Assembly (NCBI GenBank): GCA_016703605.1
Contig: JADJBU010000026.1
Coordinates: 124,001 to 188,000, forward strand
Direction of reading: 5' to 3'
DNA: 64,000 nt
Origin: Candidatus Villigracilis adiacens
GTDB taxonomy: Bacteria > Chloroflexota > Anaerolineae > Anaerolineales > Villigracilaceae
Shown here: in pieces, positions 1 to 7,873 of the stretch
Layout: the number at the start of each line of letters is the position of its first letter
Position numbering within the stretch: position 1 is the stretch's first letter
Position numbers and translations under genes: made by a program
The notes under the pieces: model-generated
What the model saw: the letters and a program-made list of their open reading frames with translations, nothing else
What the model was told of the DNA's origin: nothing
Database searches by the model: none

Positions 1-120
1 ATTGTTCGGGCATGGGAAGTGATTTATAATTATCTTCAGGCATCGGCAGGCGATCCTTCGCAGCATCCCCCACAACCTCCCAACCAAAGATCGCGGTCAC
101 ATTACAGGGATTTTTTGTAA
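1..120 (+). CDS. possible C-terminal end of an unidentified gene (partial)
   Basis: Frame 1 is open from the window edge to a TAA at 118-120, giving about 39 residues ending in HYRDFL. I do not recognise it. The terminal codons lie at the boundary of an inserted repeat element (117-338): the TAA is created by the left end of that element. If the frame is coding, the element therefore changed its C-terminus. Coding status is uncertain because only 120 bases are visible. Confidence 0.3.
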   Translation: MVRAWEVIYNYLQASAGDPSQHPPQPPNQRSRSHYRDFL

Positions 121-136
121 CTACTCAGCCTGTTAT

Positions 137-221
137 TTGTGTGCAGGCAAAACATGTCAGGCACGGAGTCGAAAGTCTCCCGACTTTCGAGCAAAATCGG
201 GAGATTTTGCAGTCCACATTG
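137..221. repeat. dispersed repeat (copy 1), hairpin-forming
   Basis: The stretch beginning GTGTGCAGGCAAAACATG and ending GGAGATTTTGCAGTCCA occurs again at 25333-25434. That copy carries about 26 extra bases in the middle. A fragment (GCGCAGGCAAAACTTGTCAGG) lies at about 17671-17691. Internally it can fold through CGAAAGT/ACTTTCG. No coding potential is apparent. Confidence 0.75.
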
Positions 222-240
222 ACAACCTTTGCTTGCACAC

Positions 241-306
241 TGTCATTTCGACGAGCGCCAGCGAGGAGAAATCTATGCAATATTGAGAAAGATTTCTCGA
301 AATGAC
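241..306. repeat. palindromic repeat, GTCATTTCGA family (copy 1)
   Basis: TGTCATTTCGA at the left end is matched by TCGAAATGACA at the right end, making a roughly 65-bp near-palindrome with AGATTTCT/AGAAATCT internal arms. A second, right-truncated copy is at 9690-9746. This resembles REP-like palindromes common between genes. Here it sits inside the larger element at 117-338. Confidence 0.75.
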
Positions 307-371
307 AGGGCAAGGTAGTGAGTTGGCCGAGCAGTTACGATTTTTTCCTTATTCGATTTGGATTATGAGAG

Positions 372-1061
372 ATGGAAATGAGTAAAACGCAATTGTTTAA
401 AAAACCAGGGCGCGGGAACAGGCGCGGCGGCGCGAAAGCGCAAAGCCTGGTCGAGTTCGCCATCACCCTGCCGATCCTGATCCTGCTCTTTACCGGCATG
501 ATCGAGTTCGGCTTCATGTTAAACACCTATCTTTCGGTTCAGGACGCCGTGCGCTCGACCGCCCGCCGTTTCAGCACGATCAACCCGTATGATGCCAGCG
601 AGAATATTGACCCTGATTTTTATTCCGGCGCCGCCGAATATGCGATTGAACTGCTCGCGCCAACGGGCGACCCGGACTCAAGGCAGATCACCCTTGAAGC
701 CGGACGCGATAATATTCTGATCTCGTTGATCGGAGTCGAAGTGGACGAAAGCGCCGACCCCGATGAGATTTCAGGCATCAACCGTTTCGACGTCGGGGGG
801 GATTACTACAAACACTTCGACGAGACCGACCCGTCCTCCACCTACACCGACTCAGCCATTGGAGACTTCCTGACCCGCGACAACGCCGAGCCTGCCGACG
901 CCGGGTTTGTGATCGTCGAAATCTACTACGGGTACGAAGGGACGCTCAACCTGCCGTGGACCCTCCCTTTCTTTTCGCCGGACAATCCTTCGATGATGTA
1001 CGTCTCCGCGGTGATGCCGACCATTTATGTAAAGCCTCGAGACACATCCGGAACGCCATAA
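372..1061 (+). CDS. TadE-like pseudopilin / Tad pilus assembly protein
   Basis: 229 residues. After a basic N-terminus the TadE signature AQSLVEFAITLPIL leads into a single hydrophobic helix (about residues 24-48), as expected for a prepilin-like membrane-anchored protein of the Tad/Flp secretion system. The rest is an extracytoplasmic domain I cannot assign. It is followed 13 bp downstream by a TadG-like gene and then by a second TadE protein, so the three probably form an operon. A start at the second Met (position 378) is equally possible because the ribosome-binding signal is weak. The downstream Tad ATPase, platform and prepilin peptidase genes are not in the window. Confidence 0.85.
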   Translation: MEMSKTQLFKKPGRGNRRGGAKAQSLVEFAITLPILILLFTGMIEFGFMLNTYLSVQDAVRSTARRFSTINPYDASENIDPDFYSGAAEYAIELLAPTGDPDSRQITLEAGRDNILISLIGVEVDESADPDEISGINRFDVGGDYYKHFDETDPSSTYTDSAIGDFLTRDNAEPADAGFVIVEIYYGYEGTLNLPWTLPFFSPDNPSMMYVSAVMPTIYVKPRDTSGTP

Positions 1062-1074
1062 AGGTTATATTCTT

Positions 1075-2781
1075 ATGAAGCCAGAAATTTTCAAGAAACA
1101 GGCGAAAAAATCGGAACGCGGACAGGCGATCATCCTGCTCGCTTTTGCATTTATTGGGCTGGTCGCCATGGTGGGGTTGGTGACCGATACCGGCTTGCTC
1201 CTGATCGAATATGGAAAACTGAAACGAAGCGTGGACGCCGCCGCGGTCGCAGCCGCCCAGGAGTTCCGTCCCGACCCGGCTACCGGAGTATTGAATTCGA
1301 CCGCCATGTTAAATGCGGCGCGCACCTTCCTGCAAGTCAACCAGATCGACAACCTGGCGGACGTGGAGATCCACACCTGTGAAGAGACGGGACCAGACCG
1401 CCCGGACCTGTGCAATCCTGACCCGATCGGCAACCCGATCGAAAACCGCAAATTGGTTGAAGTGACCGCCCGCTCGAATGTGGGGTTTGCCTTCCTGCGC
1501 GTGATCGGAATTAACAGCGCCGAAGTGGTGGTGACCTCCATCGGCGAAGCCGCAACTATTGATCTTGTCCTTTTGATTGACACCTCCGGCTCCATGGCGT
1601 ACGAAACGGTTGAAGACTCGGTGGGCGATTCAGATATCGTAGACCCTGGCGACGATCCCCGGGCATGTAATGAGCTGGACCGCAACTCAGGCGACCCCGC
1701 GGTCGGCTGCCAGCCTCTGCGGGCGGTGAAGAATATTGCGGGAATATTCGTCGAATCCTTGATCTATTTCGGATATGACCGTGTTTCGGTCATCAGTATG
1801 ACCCAGCAGGCAACTGACATCAATGACGCAGTCGGGCGGGATCCCACCGAAGTCATTCCTTTGATCTTCGAAGAGAGCGTGATTCTGGACAGCATTGACA
1901 ACCTGATGGTGTATCAACCCCGCGTTTGTACCTCGGTTGATACCGACCCCGTCGGCGATACCTTCGACCCAGACACCGAAACCCCCGCGCCCGGCGAGTG
2001 CCTGAAATATGAAGGGGCTACCTATGAAAAACCGATTTGTCCGATGTTCGAAAAATTAATCGGTCCGCCAACCTCTGCGATCTCAGACCCTTCCTCATGC
2101 CCATCCAGCAATCTCGGAGGTATGATGGCGCTGGCGCAGGATGCTTTTTCCGGAAGCGGCGATACCGACGAGCGCCGCCCCGATTCACTATGGGTAACCG
2201 TCATGCTTGCCAGCGGTCCGGCAAATGCAAGCACGCCATTTCCAGGGGATGAAATCCAACATCCTTATGGATACTGTCCAGAAAATACCTGGTGGTTCTA
2301 CCTCATGTCAGACCCAAAACCAAAGTGGTGCAGGGATGCCGTCTCAGGAAATGAAAGGAGCGCGTCAGACGAGATTGCTTTTACAAATCCCTTCGACGCT
2401 GCCCAGACGATTGACCCCATGTCGCTTTACGACGCGGAAGATTATGCGCGCGACATGGCGGATAACCTCGCGGCGATGAAGAGCGGGAACGGCGTTACAA
2501 TATACACAATTGGTCTGGGTAAAAATGTGAAAGAGATCAAGGCGAACGGCACGCCCGCGGTCACCTGCGAGGTGGAGGAAGTGGACGATTTGGGCGTGTC
2601 TTTCATGCGGGATTGCGGCGAAGCGGAGTACCTGCTAAGGTATATCTCGCGCGAAGCCGGCGACCTGTTGCCGGATTCAGAGATCAGCCACGGCGAGTAC
2701 TTTTACGCGCCGAAGGATATTGACCTGCTGGAAATCTTCGAGATCATCGCCCAGAATATTGCGACAAAAATTTCCGAGTAG
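1075..2781 (+). CDS. TadG-like protein with von Willebrand factor A domain
   Basis: 568 residues. The N-terminus RGQAIILLAFAFIGLVAMVG is the TadG/Flp-type membrane segment (about residues 16-42). From about residue 162 a vWA domain begins with the MIDAS motif DTSGSM and continues to the C-terminus with several long insertions rich in Cys, Pro and Asp. vWA-containing TadG proteins are thought to act outside the membrane in Tad pilus assembly or surface adhesion, and the MIDAS site suggests divalent-metal-dependent binding. It lies between two TadE genes with short spacers, consistent with one transcript. The number of Cys residues suggests disulfides in the exported part. Confidence 0.85.
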   Translation: MKPEIFKKQAKKSERGQAIILLAFAFIGLVAMVGLVTDTGLLLIEYGKLKRSVDAAAVAAAQEFRPDPATGVLNSTAMLNAARTFLQVNQIDNLADVEIHTCEETGPDRPDLCNPDPIGNPIENRKLVEVTARSNVGFAFLRVIGINSAEVVVTSIGEAATIDLVLLIDTSGSMAYETVEDSVGDSDIVDPGDDPRACNELDRNSGDPAVGCQPLRAVKNIAGIFVESLIYFGYDRVSVISMTQQATDINDAVGRDPTEVIPLIFEESVILDSIDNLMVYQPRVCTSVDTDPVGDTFDPDTETPAPGECLKYEGATYEKPICPMFEKLIGPPTSAISDPSSCPSSNLGGMMALAQDAFSGSGDTDERRPDSLWVTVMLASGPANASTPFPGDEIQHPYGYCPENTWWFYLMSDPKPKWCRDAVSGNERSASDEIAFTNPFDAAQTIDPMSLYDAEDYARDMADNLAAMKSGNGVTIYTIGLGKNVKEIKANGTPAVTCEVEEVDDLGVSFMRDCGEAEYLLRYISREAGDLLPDSEISHGEYFYAPKDIDLLEIFEIIAQNIATKISE

Positions 2782-2813
2782 TTTTATTTTCAAGTTTTTA
2801 TGGAGTTCTTCCT

Positions 2814-4430
2814 ATGATGCGACCCGGTATACCCAAAAATATTCCGCGCCCCAAAAAGGCGCAAGCCATGGTGGAATTCGCCCTGATCATCCCCATCCTT
2901 CTTCTGGTGATCGTCGGGCTGATCGAATACGGGCGATTGTTCTATGCCTGGTTGATCGTCGAAAACTCGACCCGTTTCGGAATACGCTACGCCACAGCAG
3001 GCTCGTACAACGCCGCCTACTGCGCCGATGACACCCCCTGCTCCCAGGACGATAAAGAGGCAGAGATCAAGACTGCGCGCCTGCCTTCCATTCAGGATGA
3101 AACGCGGCGGGTCATTTTGGGCTTTGCCTACGACGAAGGTATTTCACAGCCGGACAACCAGTACCTCAACATCACCGTCTGCGCGGGAGAGGAGGATGAA
3201 GCCTTGTCCGACCCGATCGGCGAGTATTTCGTCCGTCCGCAGATGGGAAGCCTGACCAAGTACGCTCAATGCACCACGGATGGCGGTGGAACTGACGGGA
3301 GCGCGGGCGACCCCGGCGACCTGGTCGTCGTCGCCACCGACTATAATTTCACCTTCATCGTCCTGCCCCTCTTCGGAATCCAGCCCGACATGATCCACCT
3401 CGCTTCGTACCGGGTTGGGCGCAACGAATCCTTCGAGACGGCGCAGATCATCAACTTCCCACCGCCCAACCCCGGCGGCGGCGGCGGCGGTTTTGTGTAT
3501 AAATCGCCGACCCCGACCCAGACACCCTCCCACACGGCAACCAATACCTTCACGCCGACCAAGACGCCCACGCGCACCCCTTCGCGGACGCCGACCATCA
3601 CGCGCACGCCGACCAAGACCCGCACGCCGACCGCTTCGCGCACACCGACCATCACGCGCACGCCCTCGCACACCCCCACGCCGACAAATACGCCCCTGCC
3701 TTCGTGCAGCTTGCTTTTTGTTGACCGTGTCGCCCGCTTCAACGGAGACGATTTTGACGTCCGCGTCCGCAATAACAATACAGCCACCGCCTATTTGATC
3801 AGCTCATTGCTCACCTGGAATCCATCCCCGCTGACGGGCGGCAAGTATATGGATTACGCGCGCTTTAATGGCAATACATATTACAACCCAAGCGGCACCA
3901 GCGGGGCTGGGATTACCATCTCTTCACAGAATACAAGCGCCGCTTCAGGAGACCTGCCACTGACGGGCAACGGGACCCAGGCGGTTTGGCTGGCAGATTC
4001 CAGTAACTCCACCTGGGCAGGCGTGTGGAGCGTCACATTGACCTTCGACTTCCCCGGCTGGGGTACCTGCGTGGTGTCTTCGAGCATCAACAACTACACC
4101 GCCACCCCGACCCGAACCTTCACACGCACAAACACGCCGACCATCACGCGCACGCCGACGATTACCCGCACGCCGACCCGCACACTGTCGCCGACCATCA
4201 CGCGCACGCCGACGATTACCCGTACGCCGAGCAAGACGCCGACGCGCACGCCAACCGTCCCGACCAATACGCCGACGCGCACGCCAACCAAGACGCCCAC
4301 CGTCCCAACCAATACGCCGACCAAGACGCGCACGCCAACGCCGACGGTTATCACGCCAACGCCGACGCGCACGCCAACCAAGACCCCAACCCGCACGCCG
4401 ACTTACACGCCGGTCTGTACGGACTGCTAA
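2814..4430 (+). CDS. TadE-family pseudopilin with two Thr/Pro-rich repeat tracts
   Basis: 538 residues. The N-terminus has the TadE signature AQAMVEFALIIPILLLVIVG (about residues 19-42). After a roughly 180-residue globular part comes a first Thr/Pro/Arg repeat tract (about residues 230-295, TPTRTP-type units). An Ig-like Cys-containing domain follows (about 296-425), then a second TPT tract runs to the C-terminus (about 426-538). TadE proteins are normally 150-250 residues, so this is strongly elongated. The extended tracts look like a stalk or wall-spanning linker, possibly O-glycosylated (inference). Third gene of the Tad cluster, closed by a strong terminator. Confidence 0.8.
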   Translation: MMRPGIPKNIPRPKKAQAMVEFALIIPILLLVIVGLIEYGRLFYAWLIVENSTRFGIRYATAGSYNAAYCADDTPCSQDDKEAEIKTARLPSIQDETRRVILGFAYDEGISQPDNQYLNITVCAGEEDEALSDPIGEYFVRPQMGSLTKYAQCTTDGGGTDGSAGDPGDLVVVATDYNFTFIVLPLFGIQPDMIHLASYRVGRNESFETAQIINFPPPNPGGGGGGFVYKSPTPTQTPSHTATNTFTPTKTPTRTPSRTPTITRTPTKTRTPTASRTPTITRTPSHTPTPTNTPLPSCSLLFVDRVARFNGDDFDVRVRNNNTATAYLISSLLTWNPSPLTGGKYMDYARFNGNTYYNPSGTSGAGITISSQNTSAASGDLPLTGNGTQAVWLADSSNSTWAGVWSVTLTFDFPGWGTCVVSSSINNYTATPTRTFTRTNTPTITRTPTITRTPTRTLSPTITRTPTITRTPSKTPTRTPTVPTNTPTRTPTKTPTVPTNTPTKTRTPTPTVITPTPTRTPTKTPTRTPTYTPVCTDC

Positions 4431-4450
4431 ATTCGGCAAAAATAAAAAAA

Positions 4451-4485
4451 ACAACCGCCAGCATAAACAGTTGGCGGTTGTTTTT
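4451..4485 (+). terminator. rho-independent terminator after the Tad genes
   Basis: ACAACCGCCA at 4451-4460 pairs with TGGCGGTTGT at 4472-4481 and is followed by a T run. It lies 20 bp past the stop of the second TadE gene. Confidence 0.85.
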
Positions 4486-4524
4486 CCGGTATAATGCGGA
4501 CTTGCGCGCATAAGCATCGGGATA

Positions 4525-4745
4525 AATCCCTTGCTCAGTACATAAAAGTCGGCTAAAGCCGACTAGCCCGAAGGGCTTCCGCGAACTGAGGCAGGGCTCG
4601 CGCCCTGTGGGTTAGCCCGCCGAATCAATCGTGTTAAAACCGCAATTTGTGACCGCATTCAGTATGGTAGGGGCGACCCTTTCTTGCTGATTGAGCTTAC
4701 ATGAAGCCCAGACGGGTCGCCCCTATGACGAATTGCGTAACATCA
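4525..4745. repeat. repeat-derived spacer with MITE remnants
   Basis: No gene is seen between the terminator and the glmS leader. Bases about 4525-4612 (GGGATAAATCCC, CGAACTGAGGCAGGGCTCGCG) resemble the interior of the element at 7162-7315. Bases about 4668-4742 (GGGGCGACCCTTTCTTG ... GACGGGTCGCCCCTA ... GAATTGCGTAA) resemble the element at 7648-7779. They look like degenerate copies lacking one or both ends. A possible -10 sequence TATAAG follows near 4750, upstream of the ribozyme. Confidence 0.6.
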
Positions 4746-4790
4746 CTTATAAGAACAAAAGAAAGGAGACAGACGAAAACTTAAACGGGA

Positions 4791-5060
4791 ATGACAGCGC
4801 ATGGACCCCGCGCCGCGCGGGGTTGACGAGGATGAAGGTTCTCCATTGCAAAATGGAGCCAAAGACGCCAGACCGGCGCCTGAAAATCGAAAGATCAGCG
4901 GAAGCCTTCCGGGTCTGCCATGACCCGTCCATCATTCCCCTCCAGATGAAACCCCGAAGACAAACCCGCGGGCAACCGCGGAACAAAGGCTCGGGGCGTG
5001 GCAAAACGCATGGGTCGCGGACCCGCCGCAAGGTCAGGAAGGAAGCGGCGAAGTCCCCGG
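4791..5060 (+). ncRNA. glmS ribozyme (GlcN6P-responsive self-cleaving leader)
   Basis: Sits directly upstream of glmS and shows ribozyme hallmarks in order. The cleavage context A|GCGC is at 4796/4797. The P1 hairpin is ACCCCGCG/CGCGGGGT at 4805-4823. The conserved core GTTGACGAGGATGAAGGTT (4822-4840) pairs with GCGGAAGCCTTCCGG (4898-4912). A 3' domain has outer stem CCCCGA/TCGGGG (4952-4957, 4991-4996) around CAAACC-hairpin-GAACAAAG, with CCGCGG/CCGCGG and a GCAA loop. Known glmS ribozymes use glucosamine-6-phosphate as cofactor and cleave the mRNA, lowering GlmS synthesis. Compared with the Bacillus subtilis RNA as I remember it, about 45 nt is inserted between GGTT and the ATCGA segment (a GCAA-capped hairpin at 4841-4858 plus a GACGCC/GGCGCC pair). 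The 3' boundary is approximate. Confidence 0.88.
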
Positions 5061-5097
5061 CTCTTAAACTCAAATCAAAATTGGAGGACTCCCCATC

Positions 5098-6939
5098 ATG
5101 TGTGGAATCGTCGGTTATGTTGGCGCGCGTGAAGCGACGCCGATCATCCTGAATGGCTTGAAACGCCTTGAATATCGCGGCTACGACTCAGCCGGGATCG
5201 CCGTCATCAAAAACAATCAGATCAACATCCGCCGCGACGCGGGTAAATTACAGCAACTGGTGGACCTGGTCGCCAAGTCGCCGCTCGAGGGCGCGCCGGG
5301 CATCGGTCACACCCGCTGGGCAACGCACGGAGCGCCGTCTGCCCGCAATGCGCATCCGCATATCAGCAACAACGGAAAAATGGTGGTGGTGCATAACGGG
5401 ATCGTGGAAAACTTTTTGGAGTTGAAGGACGAACTCGGGGCGGAGGGCGTAACCTTTAGTTCCGAGACCGATACCGAGACGATCGTGCATCTTGCCGAGC
5501 ATCACAAATCGAGCGGGCTTTCGTTCGAGGAGGCGGCGCGGCGCACGTTCAAACAGATCGAAGGGGCGAATGTGATCCTGCTGCTTTCGACAGACGAGCC
5601 GGATAAGATCATCGCCGCGCGCATCGGGAATGCCGGGGGTGTGGTGGTGGGCTTGGGTGAAGGCGAAAACTTTCTCGCCTCAGACATCCCCGCCATTTTG
5701 GAGCACACCCGCCGCATGATCTTCCTCGAGTCGCGCCAGATGGTGGTGGTGACAAAAGACAGCGCGCGCATCGAAACCCTGGACGGCGAAGAGGTGAAAC
5801 CGGAAATTCACACCATCGCCTTCGATGCCGTCTCTGCCGAGAAGGGCGAGTACCGCCACTTTATGCAGAAGGAAATCCACGAGCAGGTGCGGGCGTTGAC
5901 GGATACCCTCGCCGGGCGCGTGGACTTCAAAGAGGGGCGCATCCGCCTGCCGGAGTTGAACCTGACGCCCGAACTGGCGAAACGCATCCAGCGCATTTAC
6001 ATTACGGCGTGCGGCACCGCGGCGTACGCGGGCATGGTCGGAAAGTATCTGATCGAAAAGATCGCGCGCGTGCCGGTGGAGGTGGTCATCGGCTCGGAGT
6101 TTCGCTACAGCGACCCGATCGTGGACGAGAATACGGTGGTGCTTGCCATCTCGCAATCCGGCGAAACGGCGGATACGCTGGCAGCCATGGAAGAGGGACG
6201 CAAGAAGGGCGGCATTGTCTGGAGCATCGTCAACGCCATCGGCTCGCAAGCCATGCGCGTGGCAGACGGATTCATCTCGATGCAAACCGGACCCGAGATC
6301 GGCGTGGCATCCACCAAGGCTTTTACCGCGCCGCTGGTGGACCAGTACATGCTGGCGATCCTGCTGGCAGACCTGCGCGGGGTGATCGATGAAAAGACCC
6401 GCCGCGAACTCGTCTCAGACCTGCGCCTCGTGCCAGACCTGGCGGGCAGGGTGATGGACAGCGAAGCCGATGTTGAAAAAGTGGCGCACGCGCTCAAAGA
6501 CATCGAGGGATGTTTGTACCTGGGGCGCGGCATCAACATGCCGATCGCCTACGAAGGCGCGTTGAAACTCAAGGAAATATCCTACATCCACGCCGAGGGC
6601 TACCCGGCTGGCGAAATGAAGCACGGTCCGATTGCGTTGATTGATGAAGAAATGCCGGTGCTATGCATTACGCCGAAAGACCCCTGGCACGAGAAGATGA
6701 TTTCGCAGATCCAGCAGGCGAAGGCGCGCGGCGGCATGGTCATCGCCGTTGCCACCGAAGGCGACCAGCTGGTGAAGGATATGGCCGATCATGTTTTGTG
6801 GGTCCCCGAAGCGCCGTGGATGCTTTCGCCGATCATCACCGTGCTGCCCTTGCAAATGCTGGCGTATCACATCGCCGCCATCCGCGGACTGGATGTGGAC
6901 CAGCCGAGGAACCTGGCGAAGAGCGTAACCGTGGAATAA
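5098..6939 (+). CDS. glmS: glutamine-fructose-6-phosphate aminotransferase (isomerizing)
   Basis: 613 residues, the usual GlmS length. It makes glucosamine-6-phosphate from fructose-6-phosphate and glutamine, the first step toward UDP-GlcNAc for the cell wall. The N-terminal class II glutamine amidotransferase domain starts with the catalytic Cys right after Met (MCGIVGYVG) and contains HTRWATHG. Two SIS sugar-isomerase domains follow (about residues 290-600), with SQSGETADT and STKAFT motifs, and the protein ends LAKSVTVE as in typical GlmS. TTGGAGGACT gives a good ribosome-binding site 10 bp before the ATG. Regulation is expected through the ribozyme in its leader. Confidence 0.97.
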   Translation: MCGIVGYVGAREATPIILNGLKRLEYRGYDSAGIAVIKNNQINIRRDAGKLQQLVDLVAKSPLEGAPGIGHTRWATHGAPSARNAHPHISNNGKMVVVHNGIVENFLELKDELGAEGVTFSSETDTETIVHLAEHHKSSGLSFEEAARRTFKQIEGANVILLLSTDEPDKIIAARIGNAGGVVVGLGEGENFLASDIPAILEHTRRMIFLESRQMVVVTKDSARIETLDGEEVKPEIHTIAFDAVSAEKGEYRHFMQKEIHEQVRALTDTLAGRVDFKEGRIRLPELNLTPELAKRIQRIYITACGTAAYAGMVGKYLIEKIARVPVEVVIGSEFRYSDPIVDENTVVLAISQSGETADTLAAMEEGRKKGGIVWSIVNAIGSQAMRVADGFISMQTGPEIGVASTKAFTAPLVDQYMLAILLADLRGVIDEKTRRELVSDLRLVPDLAGRVMDSEADVEKVAHALKDIEGCLYLGRGINMPIAYEGALKLKEISYIHAEGYPAGEMKHGPIALIDEEMPVLCITPKDPWHEKMISQIQQAKARGGMVIAVATEGDQLVKDMADHVLWVPEAPWMLSPIITVLPLQMLAYHIAAIRGLDVDQPRNLAKSVTVE

Positions 6940-7160
6940 AAAGTACGACAATGTTCACATTGTCGGTTAACAACTCACCTTACGCAGTTCTCCCTTCAGA
7001 TTGTCGCCCTGAGTGGAGCGAAGGGTCTCTGGGCAGTCGTAGAGATGCTTCGCTCCTAAGTTTAAAAACCCATTTGCCGTAGATACTTCGACATGCTCAG
7101 CACAGGTTTCACAGATTGACGCGGATTTTTAAAAACAAATCGCGTAATCCGTGGCTGAAT
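6940..7160. repeat. gene-free spacer with repeat fragments
   Basis: No gene seen. An isolated end of the 7648-7779 family (ACTCACCTTACGCAG) occurs at about 6970-6984 without a partner end. Bases 7105-7153 (ACAGATTGACGCGGATTTTT ... CGCGTAATCCGTGG) resemble the interior of the 7389-7519 element. The ACTTCGACATGCTCAGCACAGG string near 7084 resembles the CTTCGACACGGCTCAGGGCAA string found inside the methyltransferase gene near 53.5 kb. Confidence 0.6.
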
Positions 7161-7161
7161 C

Positions 7162-7315
7162 GTAACTGCTCAGCCATCCTGGGTTCGCGGGGATAAATCC
7201 CCTGCTCAGCACATGGAAGCCCTTTGGGCTAGTCCGCTTCAGCGGACTTTCACGAACTGAGGCAGGACTTCAGTCCGCCCGAACACGGCGTAAAACAAAA
7301 TGCCTGAGCAGTTAC
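7162..7315. mobile_element. MITE-like element, GTAACTGCTCAG family, with 8-bp target duplication
   Basis: Perfect 12-bp terminal inverted repeats GTAACTGCTCAG (7162-7173) and CTGAGCAGTTAC (7304-7315) enclose 154 bp. Direct 8-bp repeats GCTGAATC flank it (7154-7161 and 7316-7323). There is no ORF inside. The interior carries nested small palindromes (AGCCCTTTGGGCT, GTCCGCTTCAGCGGAC). It has the same ends and duplication length as the element at 117-338, defining one family presumably moved in trans by a transposase elsewhere. Confidence 0.88.
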
Positions 7316-7388
7316 GCTGAATCTCTTGTTTCTTTCTCTTGGAACGGCGTTCCTTCCCGCGTGGACTTACTCAGCATGACATCGCGTA

Positions 7389-7519
7389 AGAGACTGTTTC
7401 TTAAGTACACGGATTCGACGGATTACACGGTCAAACACGGATTATTACAAGTTTTTTTCGTGAGAATCAGTGAAATTCGTGTAATCCGTGTCCAAAAAAG
7501 GAGTTAAGAAACACTCTCT
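7389..7519. mobile_element. inverted-repeat element, AGAGACTGTTTCTTAA family (copy 1)
   Basis: AGAGACTGTTTCTTAA at 7389-7404 and TTAAGAAACACTCTCT at 7504-7519 are inverted with one mismatch. Inside, ACACGGATT..GGATTACACGG pairs with CGTGTAATCCGTGT near the other end, so the whole unit can fold into one long hairpin. A second copy is at 33259-33415. No ORF; no clear target duplication. Confidence 0.75.
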
Positions 7520-7522
7520 AAC

Positions 7523-7642
7523 ATTACAGCGCAAGGTTGCTCCCTGCGCCGTCCCCGGCGCAGGCTTTCCAGGCAATCCGCCGCCGGGGATTTATGCCCA
7601 GATATGGGTACGGCGGCTCTGAGCGTGACTTTGCGCTGTAAT
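7523..7642. mobile_element. inverted-repeat element, ATTACAGCGCAA family
   Basis: Perfect 12-bp inverted ends ATTACAGCGCAA (7523-7534) and TTGCGCTGTAAT (7631-7642) enclose a GC-rich 120-bp unit with no ORF. A lone end (CTTACAGCGCAAAGTG) is present near 7836-7851. It directly abuts the neighbouring elements on both sides. No convincing target duplication is seen, only CTAAC on both sides with one extra base. Confidence 0.72.
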
Positions 7643-7647
7643 ACTAA

Positions 7648-7779
7648 CTCACCTTACGCAGCAGGAGCGACCCAACCACATTTTGCGAAAATCTCTCGCA
7701 AAGGGCGACCCTTTCTTGAAGATTGATATATGCTTAAACCCTGACGGGTCGCCCCTACAACAAATTCGCGTAAGGTGAG
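7648..7779. mobile_element. MITE-like element, CTCACCTTACGC family, with 7-bp target duplication
   Basis: Perfect 12-bp inverted ends CTCACCTTACGC (7648-7659) and GCGTAAGGTGAG (7768-7779). The direct repeat ATACTAA flanks them exactly (7641-7647 and 7780-7786). The 132-bp interior has no ORF and contains GGGCGACCC/GGGTCGCCC arms. The left duplication partly overlaps the end of the preceding element, so this one probably inserted at the edge of an older insertion. Confidence 0.88.
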
Positions 7780-7798
7780 ATACTAAGATGAGTTAACA

Positions 7799-7828
7799 AA
7801 ACAACCCTTGCGTTTGCAGGGGTTGTTT
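7799..7828 (-). terminator. terminator of the KAS III/HMGS-like gene
   Basis: AAACAACCC (7799-7807) pairs with GGGTTGTTT (7820-7828) and is followed on the minus strand by a T-rich stretch. It lies 46 bp beyond that gene's stop. Confidence 0.7.
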
Positions 7829-7873
7829 GCTTCTTACAGCGCAAAGTGAACTTTGCGGTACCGGGAAGGGGTA

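Larger units (their letters stand above)
117..338. mobile_element. MITE-like element, GTAACTGCTCAG family, with 8-bp target duplication
   Basis: Ends are imperfect inverted repeats: GTAACTACTCAGCC at 117-130 and GGCCGAGCAGTTAC at 325-338. Identical 8-mers GATTTTTT flank it directly (109-116 and 339-346), a classic target-site duplication. The 222-bp interior encodes nothing. It holds a second palindromic repeat at 241-306 and a repeat at 137-221 that recurs near 25.3 kb, so it is composite. The same terminal family recurs at 7162-7315. Confidence 0.8.

Noticed and set aside
3520..4410. CRISPR-like or satellite appearance of the repeated ACGCGCACGCCGACC units
   Set aside because: The repeats encode TPT/RTP peptides in an open frame and lack unique spacers of constant length.
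4691..5152. 153-residue open frame before and overlapping glmS
   Set aside because: It covers the structured glmS ribozyme and overlaps the glmS start; composition is Arg/Lys-rich with no motif.
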